Assembly: GCF_016802725.1 (NCBI RefSeq)
Contig: NC_052672.1
Span: forward strand, 17,060,710 to 17,124,709
DNA length: 64,000 nt
From: Solenopsis invicta
Lineage: Eukaryota > Arthropoda > Insecta > Hymenoptera > Formicidae
Reading direction: 5' to 3'
Part shown: positions 46,871 to 59,837 of the stretch, piece after piece
Layout: each line of letters begins with the position of its first letter
Numbering within the stretch: the first letter of the stretch is position 1
Notes under the pieces: generated by a model
Database searches by the model: none
What the model was told of the DNA's origin: nothing
Seen by the model: only the letters and a program-made list of their open reading frames with translations
Position numbers and translations under genes: made by a program

Positions 46871-48968
46871 CTTTTGCTCGCGAGAAGCGACTACGTAGGC
46901 ACGCGCGGAGGTATGTATGTCTTTACGTGAGACAGATTACGAGCGAAGAGCGATCAAGCTTTGTACAAACGACGTAGGTAATTAGACACATCGTTTAGCA
47001 ATCAGCTTGTTCGCGGATTTGCTTCGGGAACTTTATTTGCGCGCTAAATAAAACTATGATAGAGGCGCGTTACGCTAAATATAAATACATGTAATTAACT
47101 AGAGAATTAATATTAAAACAAATTATAATGAAATAGAGAAATATTGTAGAATTAAATGAAAGCGCCTATATAATGTTAAATAGCTGTAATAAAAAAAAAT
47201 TATTTGGAAAGCAAACTTTAGCTTACTTCGTTTCGCGTCTTCGTTTTTCTCAGTAGGTGACGACCCCAATTTTAGCACTTTTAATTGGCTGGCCTTTAGA
47301 TTCTCGGTTATCTCGATGCCTTGGGAAAATAGCTCGGTAGAACCGTAGATACAAATCGATCCGCATATTTTTTGACGAGCGTCGTAAAAAGGAATCAGGC
47401 CACTCGCGCGGCGCGGCGCCTTGTGGATTTCTTTCGCACGCGACGAGGCAAGCTATGCAAATTGCAGCACAGAAATCATCAACCGTCGTAATTCGATCTC
47501 AATGTACCTCTCGTTCCAAAAGTATAACTTGATAATAATAATAATAATAAGCATTGATGCATCATCTCTTTTTTTCTTTTTTTATTTGTTGCGGCTTGTG
47601 TATCACAAAACATCCCACGTAAAAAGATCCTCGATCAGCTCGAGTGCTTTCCCATGCTTATGGCTCGCGCAGCGAGTGAGTCGATTCTTACCTCGATCGA
47701 GAACGAAGTAGCAAAGGCGACGTTGCGTAAGGCAGTCGGCTTTTGCTTAACCGATTTCAACCCAAACGGCTGAGAACCCAGACCGCGTCTCGAGTACTCG
47801 GAACGAGGTTCATCTGACCGAGTCTCTTTTTTTTTCCCCCTCTCGATCTCTATCGCGCTCCATGTAATTTGCACCACGAGATTCGAGTCTGCTCCGAGAA
47901 GATTGTCGTTCATTTCGCGGCATGAGTTTTACAAAATAACCAAGCGTCAAAAGAGAGACACGGGGTTACCGCTATTTCCACGTATTTACCCCGTCGCGAT
48001 AGCGTGTAAACTTGAACAACCGTTTTCTGCTCGAGATCATGATCGCGCGTCTTGACGTTTATAGCTGTTTGCCTTGAGCCCTTGATTACACTGATTATAT
48101 ATAATGAGTTACGTCAATGTAATGTAAGAGCTGAAAAGTGAAATTTGGCTCTGCGCTGTGCACGAATAAACGTCTTGGTCACCGACAGGATGATCGAAAG
48201 GAAAAACGGTACTCTTTTAAATTCGGAAGAAAGAATATAAGAGAAAGAGACTAAAACGATATGAATATTGAAACAAAAATTCCTCTCAATTGCTCGTCGA
48301 TATGACTTTATTGCATATTTACTATTATTTTTTATTGGCAAGTTAGATTATTATCTCTGTTCAATATTATGGCGTTTGACTGCAACATCATTTTCGGGGG
48401 AGATTTCTTCCCTTGACCTACATAGACAAGACCACGTAACGCTTCAAAATTACATCATTTACTATCAGTGGTATCGAATAACTTTACGTAAAAGCGTTAC
48501 TACTCTCGCGTTATTCCGGATTGTACGGATCAACGCACAACAGATCGACAAAGTTACACTCGATGATCAATAATTATCTCATCCATTCACAAATGCGAAA
48601 CCGCGAAACCGTCATAATAGTCTCGTGCTACCAAGAATTACCCTGGCACGCTCTCAAAATTACCTTGCGGCGAAAATTACTATATTTTGTTGTACTTTTA
48701 AATATAATCTATAAACGAGTAAATTTAACTGAATTTTCCCCATCAACTCTGCAAATAATAAGTAATGCAAAATTTTATGCGCGATTTTATGTAAAAATAA
48801 AAAGTAAGCAAAAAATTGAATAATTTTTAAACCAATGAGTGAATTGTGCTCGCATTTTACACAGACGCTCAAATGTCATTCTAGAATATTGTATGACATT
48901 TTTATATTTTTGGTAATGTTTTAAGATATGAGCCATACATCCTTAAATTAAGGTGTGGACCGAAATGG

Positions 48969-49188
48969 GAGCCAGAAATAGCATGATTATCTTAAACCGG
49001 ATCCAGACTATGTAAGTGAACGAACGCGAACGAACGCGAACGAACGCGAACGAAACGAAGCTCGCTACAATGAGCTACGGCGAGCTACCGTTCGTTCGCG
49101 TTCATTCGCGTTCATTCGCGCTCGTTCACTTACATAGTCTGGATCCGGTTTAAGATAAAATAACCATGCGCGTTGCTATTTTTGGCTC
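48969..49188. mobile_element. 220-bp fold-back element built on CGAACG repeats
   Basis: The left arm GAGCCAGAAATAGCATG...TTAAACCGGATCCAGACTA continues into TGTAAGTGAACGAACGCG repeats. The right arm is the inverse, ending CCGGTTTAAG...GCTATTTTTGGCTC (to 49188). The arms are nearly perfect over about 70 bp, with an AGCTCGC/GCGAGCT-type centre. The sub-repeat CGAACG(CG) is repeated in both arms. A MITE-like element with no ORF, and one of the cleanest fold-backs in the window. Confidence 0.85.
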
Positions 49189-49245
49189 GGCACGGATGGA
49201 GTCACTTTCGATTCTTTCGATGCGTTCGGCCGCTCATCCAAACCA

Positions 49246-49248
<3 letters not shown>

Positions 49249-49287
<39 letters not shown>
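49249..49287. repeat. (TC)n microsatellite
   Basis: About 19 TC units followed by TGTCTGTCTTTCC. It directly precedes the acceptor of the exon candidate at 49313, so it could act as an unusually long polypyrimidine tract. Confidence 0.9.
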
Positions 49288-49291
<4 letters not shown>

Positions 49292-49312
49292 GTCTTTCCT
49301 TATTCGAATTAG

Positions 49313-49417
49313 CGGCTGCGGCGGCGGCGATCGTATTCACACCACGGCACGGGAGGAACCGCCTCCTATCTGTCACCGAGCCGCTCGCTGTCTTATCGAG
49401 CAGCCGGATCGACGAAG
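49313..49417 (+). other. Possible symmetric cassette exon behind a CT microsatellite
   Basis: An acceptor (pyrimidine run ending ATTCGAATTAG at 49312) and a donor (GAAG followed by GTAAAG at 49418) bound 105 nt. Phase 1 is maintained at both ends, matching the start-exon candidates, and the frame is open. It encodes about 35 residues: an Ala run, then IVFTPRHGRNRLLSVTEP and LSSSRIDE. The acceptor is only fair next to the AG and the family is unknown, so it remains a candidate. Confidence 0.3.
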
Positions 49418-51261
49418 GTAAAGCAGGTCGCATCGCGATACATACGTCTCTCGTTTTCCCACTGACATTACCGACCTGCCTTAAATTGCGCGCCAGGCGC
49501 AATCTTCACCGCGAATAACAACAATCTGTATCGAACCACGATCCACTCGATGGTTTTTTCATTCCCCTGAAAAATCGGGATTTTGCGAGCTTTTTTTTAA
49601 CACTGCATTCAAACAGAGTGGATTTTTGCCTTTTCATAAAGTTGGCGCCAAACTCAATCATTTATAATTTGAGATTCTTTTCGACGAGATCAAAGAGCAT
49701 GAATCACAACAAATCAGTCAATTTGCATTGATTTGTGTCTATACAGTTGTGCTATACAATGAACTACGAACCACGTGAAAAGTCCATACCAATAAATAAC
49801 GAATTTTTACGAATGGCGAATGGCGAATGGCGAATTCAGAATCACGAGTCGCGCATGGTCTGACGCCATCAGCGCTTTTCGATTGTTAGTTGAAGGAGAG
49901 AAAGTGACCCGGAAATGATATTCAAGTAACACGCGAAGAATTTGATTCACGAAACATGGAGAACTTGCGCGACAGTCTATCGGTACGTCGCGTCGCGCGT
50001 CACGTAACAAAAGTATAAAAAAAAAGGATAAGAGTCCCAATGAAATACTTTCGATGTTTCTTTCTGCTTTTTCCTGTAGTAATTTCGATCTCTTTCGTAA
50101 CGTTTGGATTTTTTGTCATTCCCTTAACATAACTTCTTTCGAAAAATAAAATGTTAATTGCACGAGCTATTTTACATCGCGGTTTCGCAATAGTTCTCTG
50201 ATTGAGTATGGAAATGTATTTGACACCGAAAAGAACCGGTTTGCGCGCTCGATCGCGCGCTCCAGCTAATCTTGTACGCGATGCCACATGCTTAGGCGTA
50301 CGACGACGATACGCGTAATAGAAATTGACGCTACGCTAGTTGTTAACGTTGTAGATGATCGGCGGAACGATTTAGTAATCGCGGGAGCCGGCCGGTATAC
50401 TTACCTTTCGTGCGACGAGTTATCTTTTTCCGTGTGGCGTAAGACGAGAGGACGGATGTACATAGTACATTAACGCCATGCCACACGGCGTTTCTCAATT
50501 TTCTGATTTCGAATCTGGCAGCCCTTAATTACGACACGTCCGAGAATGCGGTGCATTTCAAAAGAGGCTCGATTTAGTCGTAGTAATCTAAGGTGATTCT
50601 TTGAAACTCCGTGAGTTACCAAAGACCTCCCCGTTCCCTCGAGCCGAAATAGTGAAATCGGCCCCAAAAGCCCGTTACGCAACGAGGAAACGTTAGGCCC
50701 GGTCGAGAGGGACCTGTTGACCAACGTCGGAAACGTTACGTACCGTATTACATTCATTAGAGTAGTATTATCCGCAACACGGCTCGGAAGTGAAAGAAAG
50801 ATTGCGAATAACCTGATAAAATTTCCTACAAACTTTCAACTGTTCTACAAGAACGTCGTGCATTAATGAGCAATTATCACTGAGCTAAATTAAGCGTCAA
50901 ATTACAGATTTAAAACAATCGACGCGCAAGACACGCTAAATACATAAAGAAAAGTAACTTAAATATCAAAATACAATACTTTGAATTGTTCTCTCTCTCT
51001 CTCTCTCTTTGAAATTCTCTTTGAAATGTATCTCTGCGGATTAGAAACTGAGCTCATGTTTGACAATGCCGAAGACTAAACATATTCGAGAAAGTTGTGA
51101 AAAATGAGACTCGTCATCTCGAATGAAGGGAGGAAGAGGAACGGAGCGATGGGTCGCGTCTTTTATCTCTCTCCTTCCATCTGTCTGTTTCTCGCGTGAA
51201 TGGTGATTGTCGATAGCAGTCGAGAGGTCGAGAGAATGCTATAATATAATTCCGTGGCCTA

Positions 51262-51263
<2 letters not shown>

Positions 51264-51308
<45 letters not shown>
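51264..51308. repeat. (GA)n microsatellite
   Basis: About 22 uninterrupted GA units, the only long run in this orientation downstream of the leader. Confidence 0.9.
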
Positions 51309-51312
<4 letters not shown>

Positions 51313-54300
51313 TCATTTTTTAGGCGCGAACGCGTTCTTGTACCATGGCCGGTTAGGCAAGAGAGCGAAGGGGGTAGAGAAGAGACGACAAATGAAAATA
51401 AACTATTGCAACAGTTTGTCCGTTCTCTCCCCTCTTCTTCCCCCCGAGCCCCAGCGCGAACCACCTTCGCCCCACAGCCAGCGATAAGTGCTGCCGCAAG
51501 GGGTTGTGGGTGGATGACTGTGATCAATAAGCGGTGACATACTTACCGAGTAAACCTGGCCCAGTTTCAGCGCGACCTCATTCCATCGTTCCTCCCTTCC
51601 CCTTCTTCTCCTCCGCCATTCGCCATCCACTTCTGCTTCGACCCCCGTCGCGTCGCGCGCGCGCGCTTCCTCTCCACCCTCTCTCTCGCCAGTTTTTCCT
51701 ATACCCGCCGCTTCTAACCCTTTGACGCACTATGCATTTTTCACCTTGATAAAGTAACGTTGTAAACTGTCCATGTTAGGTCAGAAATTGTCTCTTTAAC
51801 CTCAAAACTCTCTTTCAATTATTATTATTGTTATTATTATTATTATCACTATCATGTTACGTAATATAAACACTTTTGCATATCGCTGGCACGATTTATT
51901 ATAACTTATGAAATATGAAATAAGAGTTTCGATAAGGTAAACACAGTTTTGTAATTAAAGTGATATTAAATTACGCTTTTGCTCGTGGGCGTTTATATCA
52001 GATCCAGCTCTCAGTTAAGCTAACATTATAGAGTAATACAAGTAATTGATGAAAAATATATCGTAGGATTAAATGGTAGGATCGCCTAGCTCGTGGACTC
52101 GATGTACAACGAATCGATTTGTCACATAGCTGTCGCTGATATTTCGCCACGCGAGAGTATTACTTAAATTATAAGATTCACACCGGAGATTGTCGTTTAC
52201 GTAAACACAACCGTTCGTTGCGACATGGGATTTACTTGGTAAATTAGATCGGGATCTTTAGACGCGGAACTGTGCCTAGCGAAATCCGAGTTGCGTAGTC
52301 TGACCTAATTACTATTCGTATCACATTCGGAAGCTTCCATTTGCATAACATGTAAGCGCTTTATCAATATGTATATTTTTTTTCATCCTTTTGGTCCGAT
52401 AATAAGTTTCGCTCTATTTATACGCCAAAAAGATACATGGAGGGGGAGGAGTAAAATATGCGATGACCTAAAAACATCATTCTAACGCTATAATTACAAA
52501 AGCTTGGCTTTACAGTTCGCCGGGATTTATTCCGACTGCAAGTTTTTACAGAAAAAAATGTCATTAACGCAAATCGCTCAAAGAGAATCTGTTATTAGTG
52601 CTAGCGGATACCGCGCAGGATCTTCGATCGTACGCTACGTGGAAAGAGTCTGACCTTTAAATCCGTGACACGGTTAAACCTTCCGTTGCAATGAGCGAGT
52701 GTGCGCTCTTAATTCCGAGAAAAGTAAATTTATTTATATTGTCATGACACAGAACGTGCACGCGAGACATTTGTTTATTATTATATCGAATTACTTATAA
52801 CCACTGCAAATATCTTTGGTCCAGTTCGCTACTTATCTCTCTGCTTACATGTCATTGCTATGTAATGGAAACATATCTCGTTACATCTCTACGTCATGTT
52901 TTTACGTCGTGTAGTACTTTTGGACGAAAAATTGTTGCATTATACATAAATCGGTCATTACGCGCGCGGTGTAAAAGGAGTGTTATATAAAAGTACGAAT
53001 ACGTTTATTAAACTTTCTGTACCATTTAATGTTACGATGTAAGCATCGAAGTTTACAAAAGTTAAGTAAGACAATCGCTAAATAAGACGCTGAAACGCGT
53101 CGAGTCCAATCATAATTTTGGGCTTTATTGGAGAAAAAATAAGGTAATCGCGAGCAATAGCGCAAAATGAAAATTGTTGATATATAAAAGGCGGAACGCG
53201 TCGTACGAGTCGGCTCGAGTTTCGGCTAAGAAACACACAATGACGTCCCGTTCTTCCGATCTCGTCCATCTCAAGATGGTGTTTTCGGTAATGAAGATAA
53301 GTCCAGCCGTAATTACGCCGATCATTAAGCAAGTCGGACGAGCCGTCGTTACTCAGAATAATTATGCATTCATTAGGTGCCGACCGACCCGCGCCCTCCT
53401 CTCGCATCTCCACCGGCTGTTTATCAGATATTGCGAAACGACGGCGGCGCGGGGCTCGCCTGTCTCGACGTAGGAAATGACGTAGGGTGAAAAACGTAAT
53501 TGGCGACGTTATCGCGTTAATTTGACGATACGGTCGCGCCGTGACGCACCGGACCGCGAATAGTTTCGTAATCGGTTAAATTTCGGTCATCGTTGATCCG
53601 TACGGCGCGTATTGTATTTCTCGTGGACGCGAATAATGCATAAAACGCGGCGGGCGCGGCGGTCGATGATTTTCATCGGTCGACAGTCGATGGATAAACG
53701 ACGCGAGTCGACACATGGCGAGGCGCGCAATCGGCGCAATCGGCGCAACCGGCGCAACTCGTCCTCCCCGTGACGAAACGCTCGGCTGCGCTAAAGGCTG
53801 ACCTTGAATGTACTTATCTACCGATGGGAAAGACCGCTCGCGACTGGTTGCTACGCGTCTTACTCGGCTTGTTCTGAATAATTTCACAGCTTGTGTGTAT
53901 ATCGTACGCACGGCTGCCGTATCGCGTGAGCCTCCTCAACGAGCCTCCCGACGAGCTTGACTCTTCCGCTCGACCTCTACATCCGAATACAGGCAGAAAT
54001 GCTATTTGTCTTTTACTGTTCTAACACCGATCGACCATCGGTACATGTATCTTACATGTTTACTGTGATGCGTAGTTCATCTGAAATTGAGAATAGCATT
54101 ATGTGTTACAAATAAATCGATAAATCTATCGATCTCTTTAGTCGTTCGTTCTTTCGAGGGCCACGCATTTCTCGGATTCGTCGCGACGATCTAGATTAAT
54201 ATCTAATGGTAACGGTCCAAGTCCAAACCGAACTGGCCGAACTGGCCGGAACCGAGTTGGCCAGATTTGGTCCCGTTCCGTGGCGAGGCAATCATCTCGC

Positions 54301-54454
54301 GATTGTGTCTCTGTCTCTATATTTCATCGTGACCCGGCTCTTAGCCGAAAATCCGTTGCGAGAGAAACCGCAAACTCGCCGCAACTCGCGTGGCGCGTAC
54401 GGACGCATGCATATGCAGACGCACAGGGAAAGGCGCCCTCGCGCGCGCCTCGCT

Positions 54455-54498
54455 TCTCGCTTCTCGCCTCTCGCCTCTCGCCTCTCGCCTCTCGCCTC
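54455..54498. repeat. CTCGC(CT) short tandem repeat
   Basis: Several copies of TCTCGCC within a CpG-rich patch. Confidence 0.7.
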
Positions 54499-55911
54499 GA
54501 CTCGGTCCGGTCCGCGTGAGCTTGTCTAACAGCAAGAACGCGCTCCTCTCCTGCGAGCGCGCACGCGGACAACTGTGTCAAGGGCAGAGGCGATGGGGCG
54601 GCGGCAGCGGCGGCGGCGGCGGCGAAGCCGAAACGAGACGGAGGGAAATGAAACGAGAGTTTTACCTGCCTCTGGTCTACCGCCCGCGAATCCCGAAATC
54701 TCTTTTCTCTCTCTCTCTTCCCCCCCCCTCCCTCCTTCATCCGCTTACCGTTCTCCGTCATTTCCACGAATCGCATCAAGATCGTCGGCGCGGCGAGTCC
54801 TTTTGCACACGTCATTGGAAGAAATGAGAATTATTAATCACATGTCGACCGCACGCCCGCCAGTCAGCCAGCCAGCCAGCCCATCGCGTCGATGGGATAC
54901 GTGGAAATTAAGGATGGCCATTGCTCTGATACAGTGGAAGAAGGATAGCGATTTGAAATAAGATTAAATTGCTACACTATAAATGTTGGCGTAACGATTA
55001 ATATACAGCTATAAAACGCGAATAATATAACATGAATCGATTCAGATGGAGTCCTCAGGCGAGAGGCGAGAGGACAACTTTGAGATTAGAGCGAAAAAAC
55101 TACAAGAGTGAATTCGCAATGATACCGTGCGCGCGCTATCACCTTTGTTCCCTTTCGTCTGCGTATACATTAAAATCAGATCGCGAACCTCCGCTCGACC
55201 TCCGACCCTCCGGGTTGGAATTTGGATCAAGGAGGGCTCTTTGCTCAGCGAGCGTGACGCCTTTATGGAGCTTACACACGTAACGACCAACACCCGCACT
55301 CGAAGACTAGTCGAGTCAATCGCGCCAACGGGATCGATTATCGCTCGTTATATATATAATACTCGTACGTATATCGGTTTCGTCAACGTAATTCGAATCG
55401 TCATTTATGATTGATCCGCGTCTCTCTCCAGTTTCCTCGAAAGAGTAGAAAGGAAGCTCAAGGAGAAAATTATTTTCTTATAGTAAATAAAAGAGAAACA
55501 CTTAATTCAGAAAGATGTTTACAAAAATACATTTTGAGAACAGTAACAAGAATAAGAGTATCAAGTTAAACTGGCTAGGTTACCAAATCGCCGCCGACGA
55601 GTCATAATGAATATTATTTTCTATGAGTCACTCTTGCGTTTCTAGGGTATTGGTGATCAGTTAATAGCTTACAGCAATAACGGCGATAAAATTACATAAA
55701 TACTGACTGACGTGTATTTTATTTATGACCGTATAATCTTTGATTCCTATCGGGATTACGCGTTTAGCATCGAATGTATCATTCTGATTCTTAATTTCGT
55801 CGTCAAATTCATAACTATCGTATAATTACGTAGCACTGTAAACGCTAAAACGACGTCGGTAATTGATAAATTAATAAAAGTGGAAAAATCAACCGGAAAT
55901 TAGTCTATGGG

Positions 55912-55913
<2 letters not shown>

Positions 55914-55966
<53 letters not shown>

Positions 55967-55974
55967 TTTTTTAG
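55914..55974. repeat. (CT)n plus poly(T) tract ending in AG
   Basis: About 21 CT units run directly into about 16 T and then TTAG. The arrangement resembles an extreme polypyrimidine tract and acceptor, but the sequence after it has no convincing exon or donor. Confidence 0.85.
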
Positions 55975-57366
55975 CGGACACGCACACACGAGACCGAACG
56001 CAGAGATGCACGCGTACAACGTGCGTACGCATTTATAAATCGCATTTTGTTCTCTATTAATCCATCAAATGGCAACTCACCGCATCTCCGACAAATTCCA
56101 GTCTCGATTAGATCTTTCGAAATTTGAAGGGCAACGTAATTGGGAGAAAGCGTGAGACGGCTCTCTTCAATGAGCGTTCAGTAGGCTTTGAACCATGAAG
56201 GGTATCGTACGAATCCCTCGATTTCGACTTTGTCTTTACTCGCCGTACAATCTTATTTTTTTCTATTTATAAACACACTGCACGAGATATCTCTCGAGTC
56301 ACATGGTGTAACGAAGAGGGAGAAAAATCATTTATGTTTTTTAAAATGTATTTCGGCCAAACGAATCGCGTGAAAGTGAAGGTATAGCTATCACAAAAAG
56401 TTGTATCGGTTGAACTTTGATTGAGGCGCGATGCTTTTGATATTTAGATATTCCGTTATATAGCAGCTATGTGTAGATACGTCTAACGTTATTGACTACG
56501 ATGGGCGCGAGAGAGCCACGCTTGTCCGAGCCGCATGACAAAGTAAATCGAAATCGAGTGACACAATACCAGGGGGAATTGGGACAACGACGATATATAC
56601 GACCGCGCAGAGGTTTTGTTGCGGTACGCCTTTTTTCGCTCGGCGAGCGCGCGGATCTCTCGGTGCGAGCGAGCGAGCGACAGAGAAGGAGAAACGGACA
56701 CAAAGGTGGCTGAGTGCATCGAAGCGAAACGCACGCACGTCTCGACACCGCGTTTCATCGTATGTATGCCGCCCGGCGTATACACATCTCTTCTCGGTCA
56801 CGCCGCGACTCGGTGGCGTGGATTCCGTCTCGAAGGGACAAAGAAATCCCCGCGCGCGCGCGCGCGCGATTTCTTCCGGAAGATGAACGTACTCCTGTGC
56901 CCTTCACGCTCGCGTCCGCTAATGAAAACGCGCGACTCCTCCACAAAATTTTGTGTCCAACTTTTGTTGGACACTCGGCAGACGAATACATTTGGATGCG
57001 ACAGCGACTTCGATCACCGTGGAAAGCGACAATTTACTTATGGCACACGGAGTTACGCTGTTAACACTACGGCGATTACGACGACAATCTTCTTTTTTTT
57101 TTGTCACCGATATTAAAATTTAGATTCTCGGTTGATGTTTGCGATTGCAATATTGTTAAACGTTGAAAATTGAACGGCTTTAACGAATATAATTAAATCT
57201 TGCTTGTTTTGAAGTAAACTCTAATTTTAGCGATTTTTCATTTGAGGTTTAGTTAGCAAGATGTTCGATATCGAAAATCCATAAGTTGTGAAAAAAAACT
57301 AGTGTTTGATAGAGTTTTCGTTAAGAAATAAAGTTGCAACGGATAATGCCAACAATAGCAGAGCAT

Positions 57367-57388
57367 TTTTTTTTTTTTTTTTTTTTTT
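57367..57388. repeat. Poly(T) run
   Basis: About 21 consecutive T, which could be the poly(A) tail of an old minus-strand retrotransposed copy or simple slippage. No recognisable element is attached. Confidence 0.8.
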
Positions 57389-59788
57389 AACGGGCGCTTG
57401 CGTGCGAAGGGATGTTACGTATAACGGGTCTTAAAATTGCTGCGATTTTCAGTTAAATAGCAGCCTTATTTTGTTTTCTTTGTGTCGCGCGACGAGAGCC
57501 GGAGAGCAGCACATGGGGAAGCCAGAATTAGGACAGCGGGTGCAATTATTACGAAGGGTCTCGCGCGTTGGCGAGCCTTTTTGCCTCTCTTCACAAGCCA
57601 CGGGAACGTGGAGGAGCGCATCGGAGTGGAACGTACCGCGTCTCGACACTCTCGGTACTTATATTCAGTCTACGCGTACGCAAGAGAAAAAGAAAGAAAC
57701 TGGAAACTCGCGCGCGACTCAATGCCGTGTACTAAATCTCAATTGGAGTCGCATCCGCTTTCTGCGTCTTTTATCGTCTATTACATATGCTATACTGATA
57801 ACAGCAATTTCTATCTGCAATTAGAATTATCATGTCATTTCGTCTGTTTTTGTTAACTCTCTATCGTTTATAGTTTATAATAAGAGAAAAATAAGGTTTG
57901 TTTCGCGTAAAAAGAACGATCCTGAAAATTTTGATCAAAATAATTTTCTCGCTTAACTTTTCTCAATCAATTGAAAAGAAATCTTTATTGATACGATATA
58001 AGAAAAATATTAATTTTTTTTATATATTGAGCTTTCATTAAATGTAACGAGGCATTTTATTATTAATTGATAAATTCTAAACTATCGTGACGCATTACAT
58101 TGAAATGAAAATTATTCCGAATTATGTAAAAATGTTTATCTTTTTAATTTATTCCCAAGTGGCCGCAAGTGTCGGCGTTGAGAACGAGTGGGTAAACAAA
58201 TGCGAATGCTCGTCTGAAACGTTCATATACAGCCTTTCACACGGGGCATGGACATGCGTAGCCTATGAATAACCGCCTGTGTCTGAGATGTTTTGCGTAT
58301 ATTCGCGCGACGATATATATTTTCGTCTCTGGCTCGTTCGTTCGCTGGAAAAATATTTTTTCACGCGGAAAGGAACAAGTCGCGAAAGGCGAAGCGCTCT
58401 TTTGCGCCACTGTCTTTTTACGAGTTTCGCGGTAAAGTGAAGTGCGCGCGCGCGCGTTTAAGTCTCTACCTGTTATATTCCGTGGCGTGTCAGCCTATTT
58501 ATATCGGCCTAGATTCCGCTTTTACATCGCGAGCCACAGGTACGCGCCCCGAGGAACACCGGCGCGGTGCGCCGCGCCGCACCGTGTGATTCTCTCTCAC
58601 GATAAGAGCGCAATTAATTTTTGCGAAACTGCACCCTCGCTCCCGACAAGCACGTTTCATGCGTGCACGCGCACGTCCCTCCTCCTATGCAATGTTACGT
58701 CGTTACGTCGTTTACTAGTTGACGTGGTGCGTGTAAAACGAGACGTTGCGTTTACATAAAGGAGCGATCGTGATTTCGCCCCATCTACAGAACGATTTTA
58801 CTAAAATATCTAAAAATTTACTTACTGTTGGATGCAGAGCTGATATTTTAATAATTTTGTTAGATTATTAAAATAAATACTTGAGGAAAACCGTTCTTTC
58901 CGTGTATCTACGGCTATTTAAATAGCCAGCAAAAACGTCTAAACGATACACTATTATTAGATGACCGTCGTTACAGTAATTATTGGAAATAGCCAGCGAG
59001 TGTATCGTAGGTAATGAAATACACATAGGATCGAGTGATATTAGCTCCAAGAGTCGCCAATAGTTGCCAATTAGTTGAAAGATTCGAAAGAATTTATTTT
59101 TCTTACACGTGTTCCATCTTTGTTTATATATTTGAGTTTATCCCTTTTAATCAGATTACTTATCGTAATTTTGGTTAAGTATATGATTATTTAATCCTGT
59201 TAACTTGATTGAACGAATTAACCTAACCATTTTCATTAGCTTCCCCGTTTACATCAGTTTAATTTTAAACCCAGTTTAAGAATTAAAAAAAAGATCGAAT
59301 TTATAATCAATTAACGTTAATATAAGCAGGCCCTGTGTGTTAAATATAATTTATGATTATTCAGCAATATTAATTATACGTATAAACAACTATATATAAA
59401 TGGTCGATCACATTGTGAAAAATATTGTAGTGAGCTGAAACTTAGGAAGTAAATGATGAGTCATTCCAAAAAGTAGAAGAAGAAAGATATCTCTATAAAA
59501 TTTTTTTGAGGATATTTTTTCTATAAACTTTCACTCGTGCTTTTACAGCTGACTGTACCACGAGATTTAAAGAATCGTGTCGTGGACTGGGTTCGTTGCC
59601 CTCCGTTGCTTTTTATCAGTGCACGACAAAGGGTCTAAAGTGTGCTAGTGTGCTATATACCTCTGCGACGATTTAGAGTTCTCGATGGAGAGCTTACACA
59701 CCGCACCGCGGCTTGCTTTAGAGCGAGTCATTGCCGATTACTTTATCACGCCGCTTACGAGTTCGGTAATCGGAAGATACGTAAAACA

Positions 59789-59837
59789 ATGGCCGATCTC
59801 CCTCTCGGTGCAGGCCGCAAGTGCGATTTCCTAGTAG
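59789..59837 (+). other. Weak alternative start-exon candidate with a good Kozak context
   Basis: AAACAATGGCC is an excellent start context. The frame MADLPLGAGRKCDFLV runs 16 codons to a donor-like GTTGAG at 59838 in phase 1. The donor is weak and the exon very short. It sits at the edge of a CpG-rich block. Confidence 0.15.

Larger units (their letters stand above)
44999..53100 (+). other. Intronic DNA; no gene recognised apart from one exon candidate
   Basis: GC-rich patches lie at 45.0-45.3, 46.6-47.0 and 51.4-51.7 kb, with moderately AT-rich sequence elsewhere. It contains the fold-back element at 48969-49188, the exon candidate at 49313-49417 and CT/GA microsatellites. Opposite-strand ORFs at 45.0-45.3, 50.5-50.75 and 51.4-51.6 kb have no recognised family. 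Confidence 0.5.

Noticed and set aside
50470..50757. 95-codon minus-strand ORF with fairly balanced composition
   Set aside because: Composition is protein-like, but there is no recognisable family, promoter or splice signal, and it lies inside the presumed intron of a + strand gene.
51403..51725. Minus-strand open frame ending WNEVALKLGQVYS at a GTAAGT donor
   Set aside because: The donor is good, but the frame has no ATG and no upstream acceptor. Its sequence is Arg/Glu/Gly low-complexity from GGA-rich DNA.
53174..53473. 99-codon + strand ORF overlapped by a minus-strand ORF of similar length
   Set aside because: Both strands open in CpG-rich DNA, with no domain on either.
55914..55990. 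Pyrimidine tract plus TTAG as an exon acceptor
   Set aside because: The downstream sequence gives no open frame ending at a good donor, so no exon was called.
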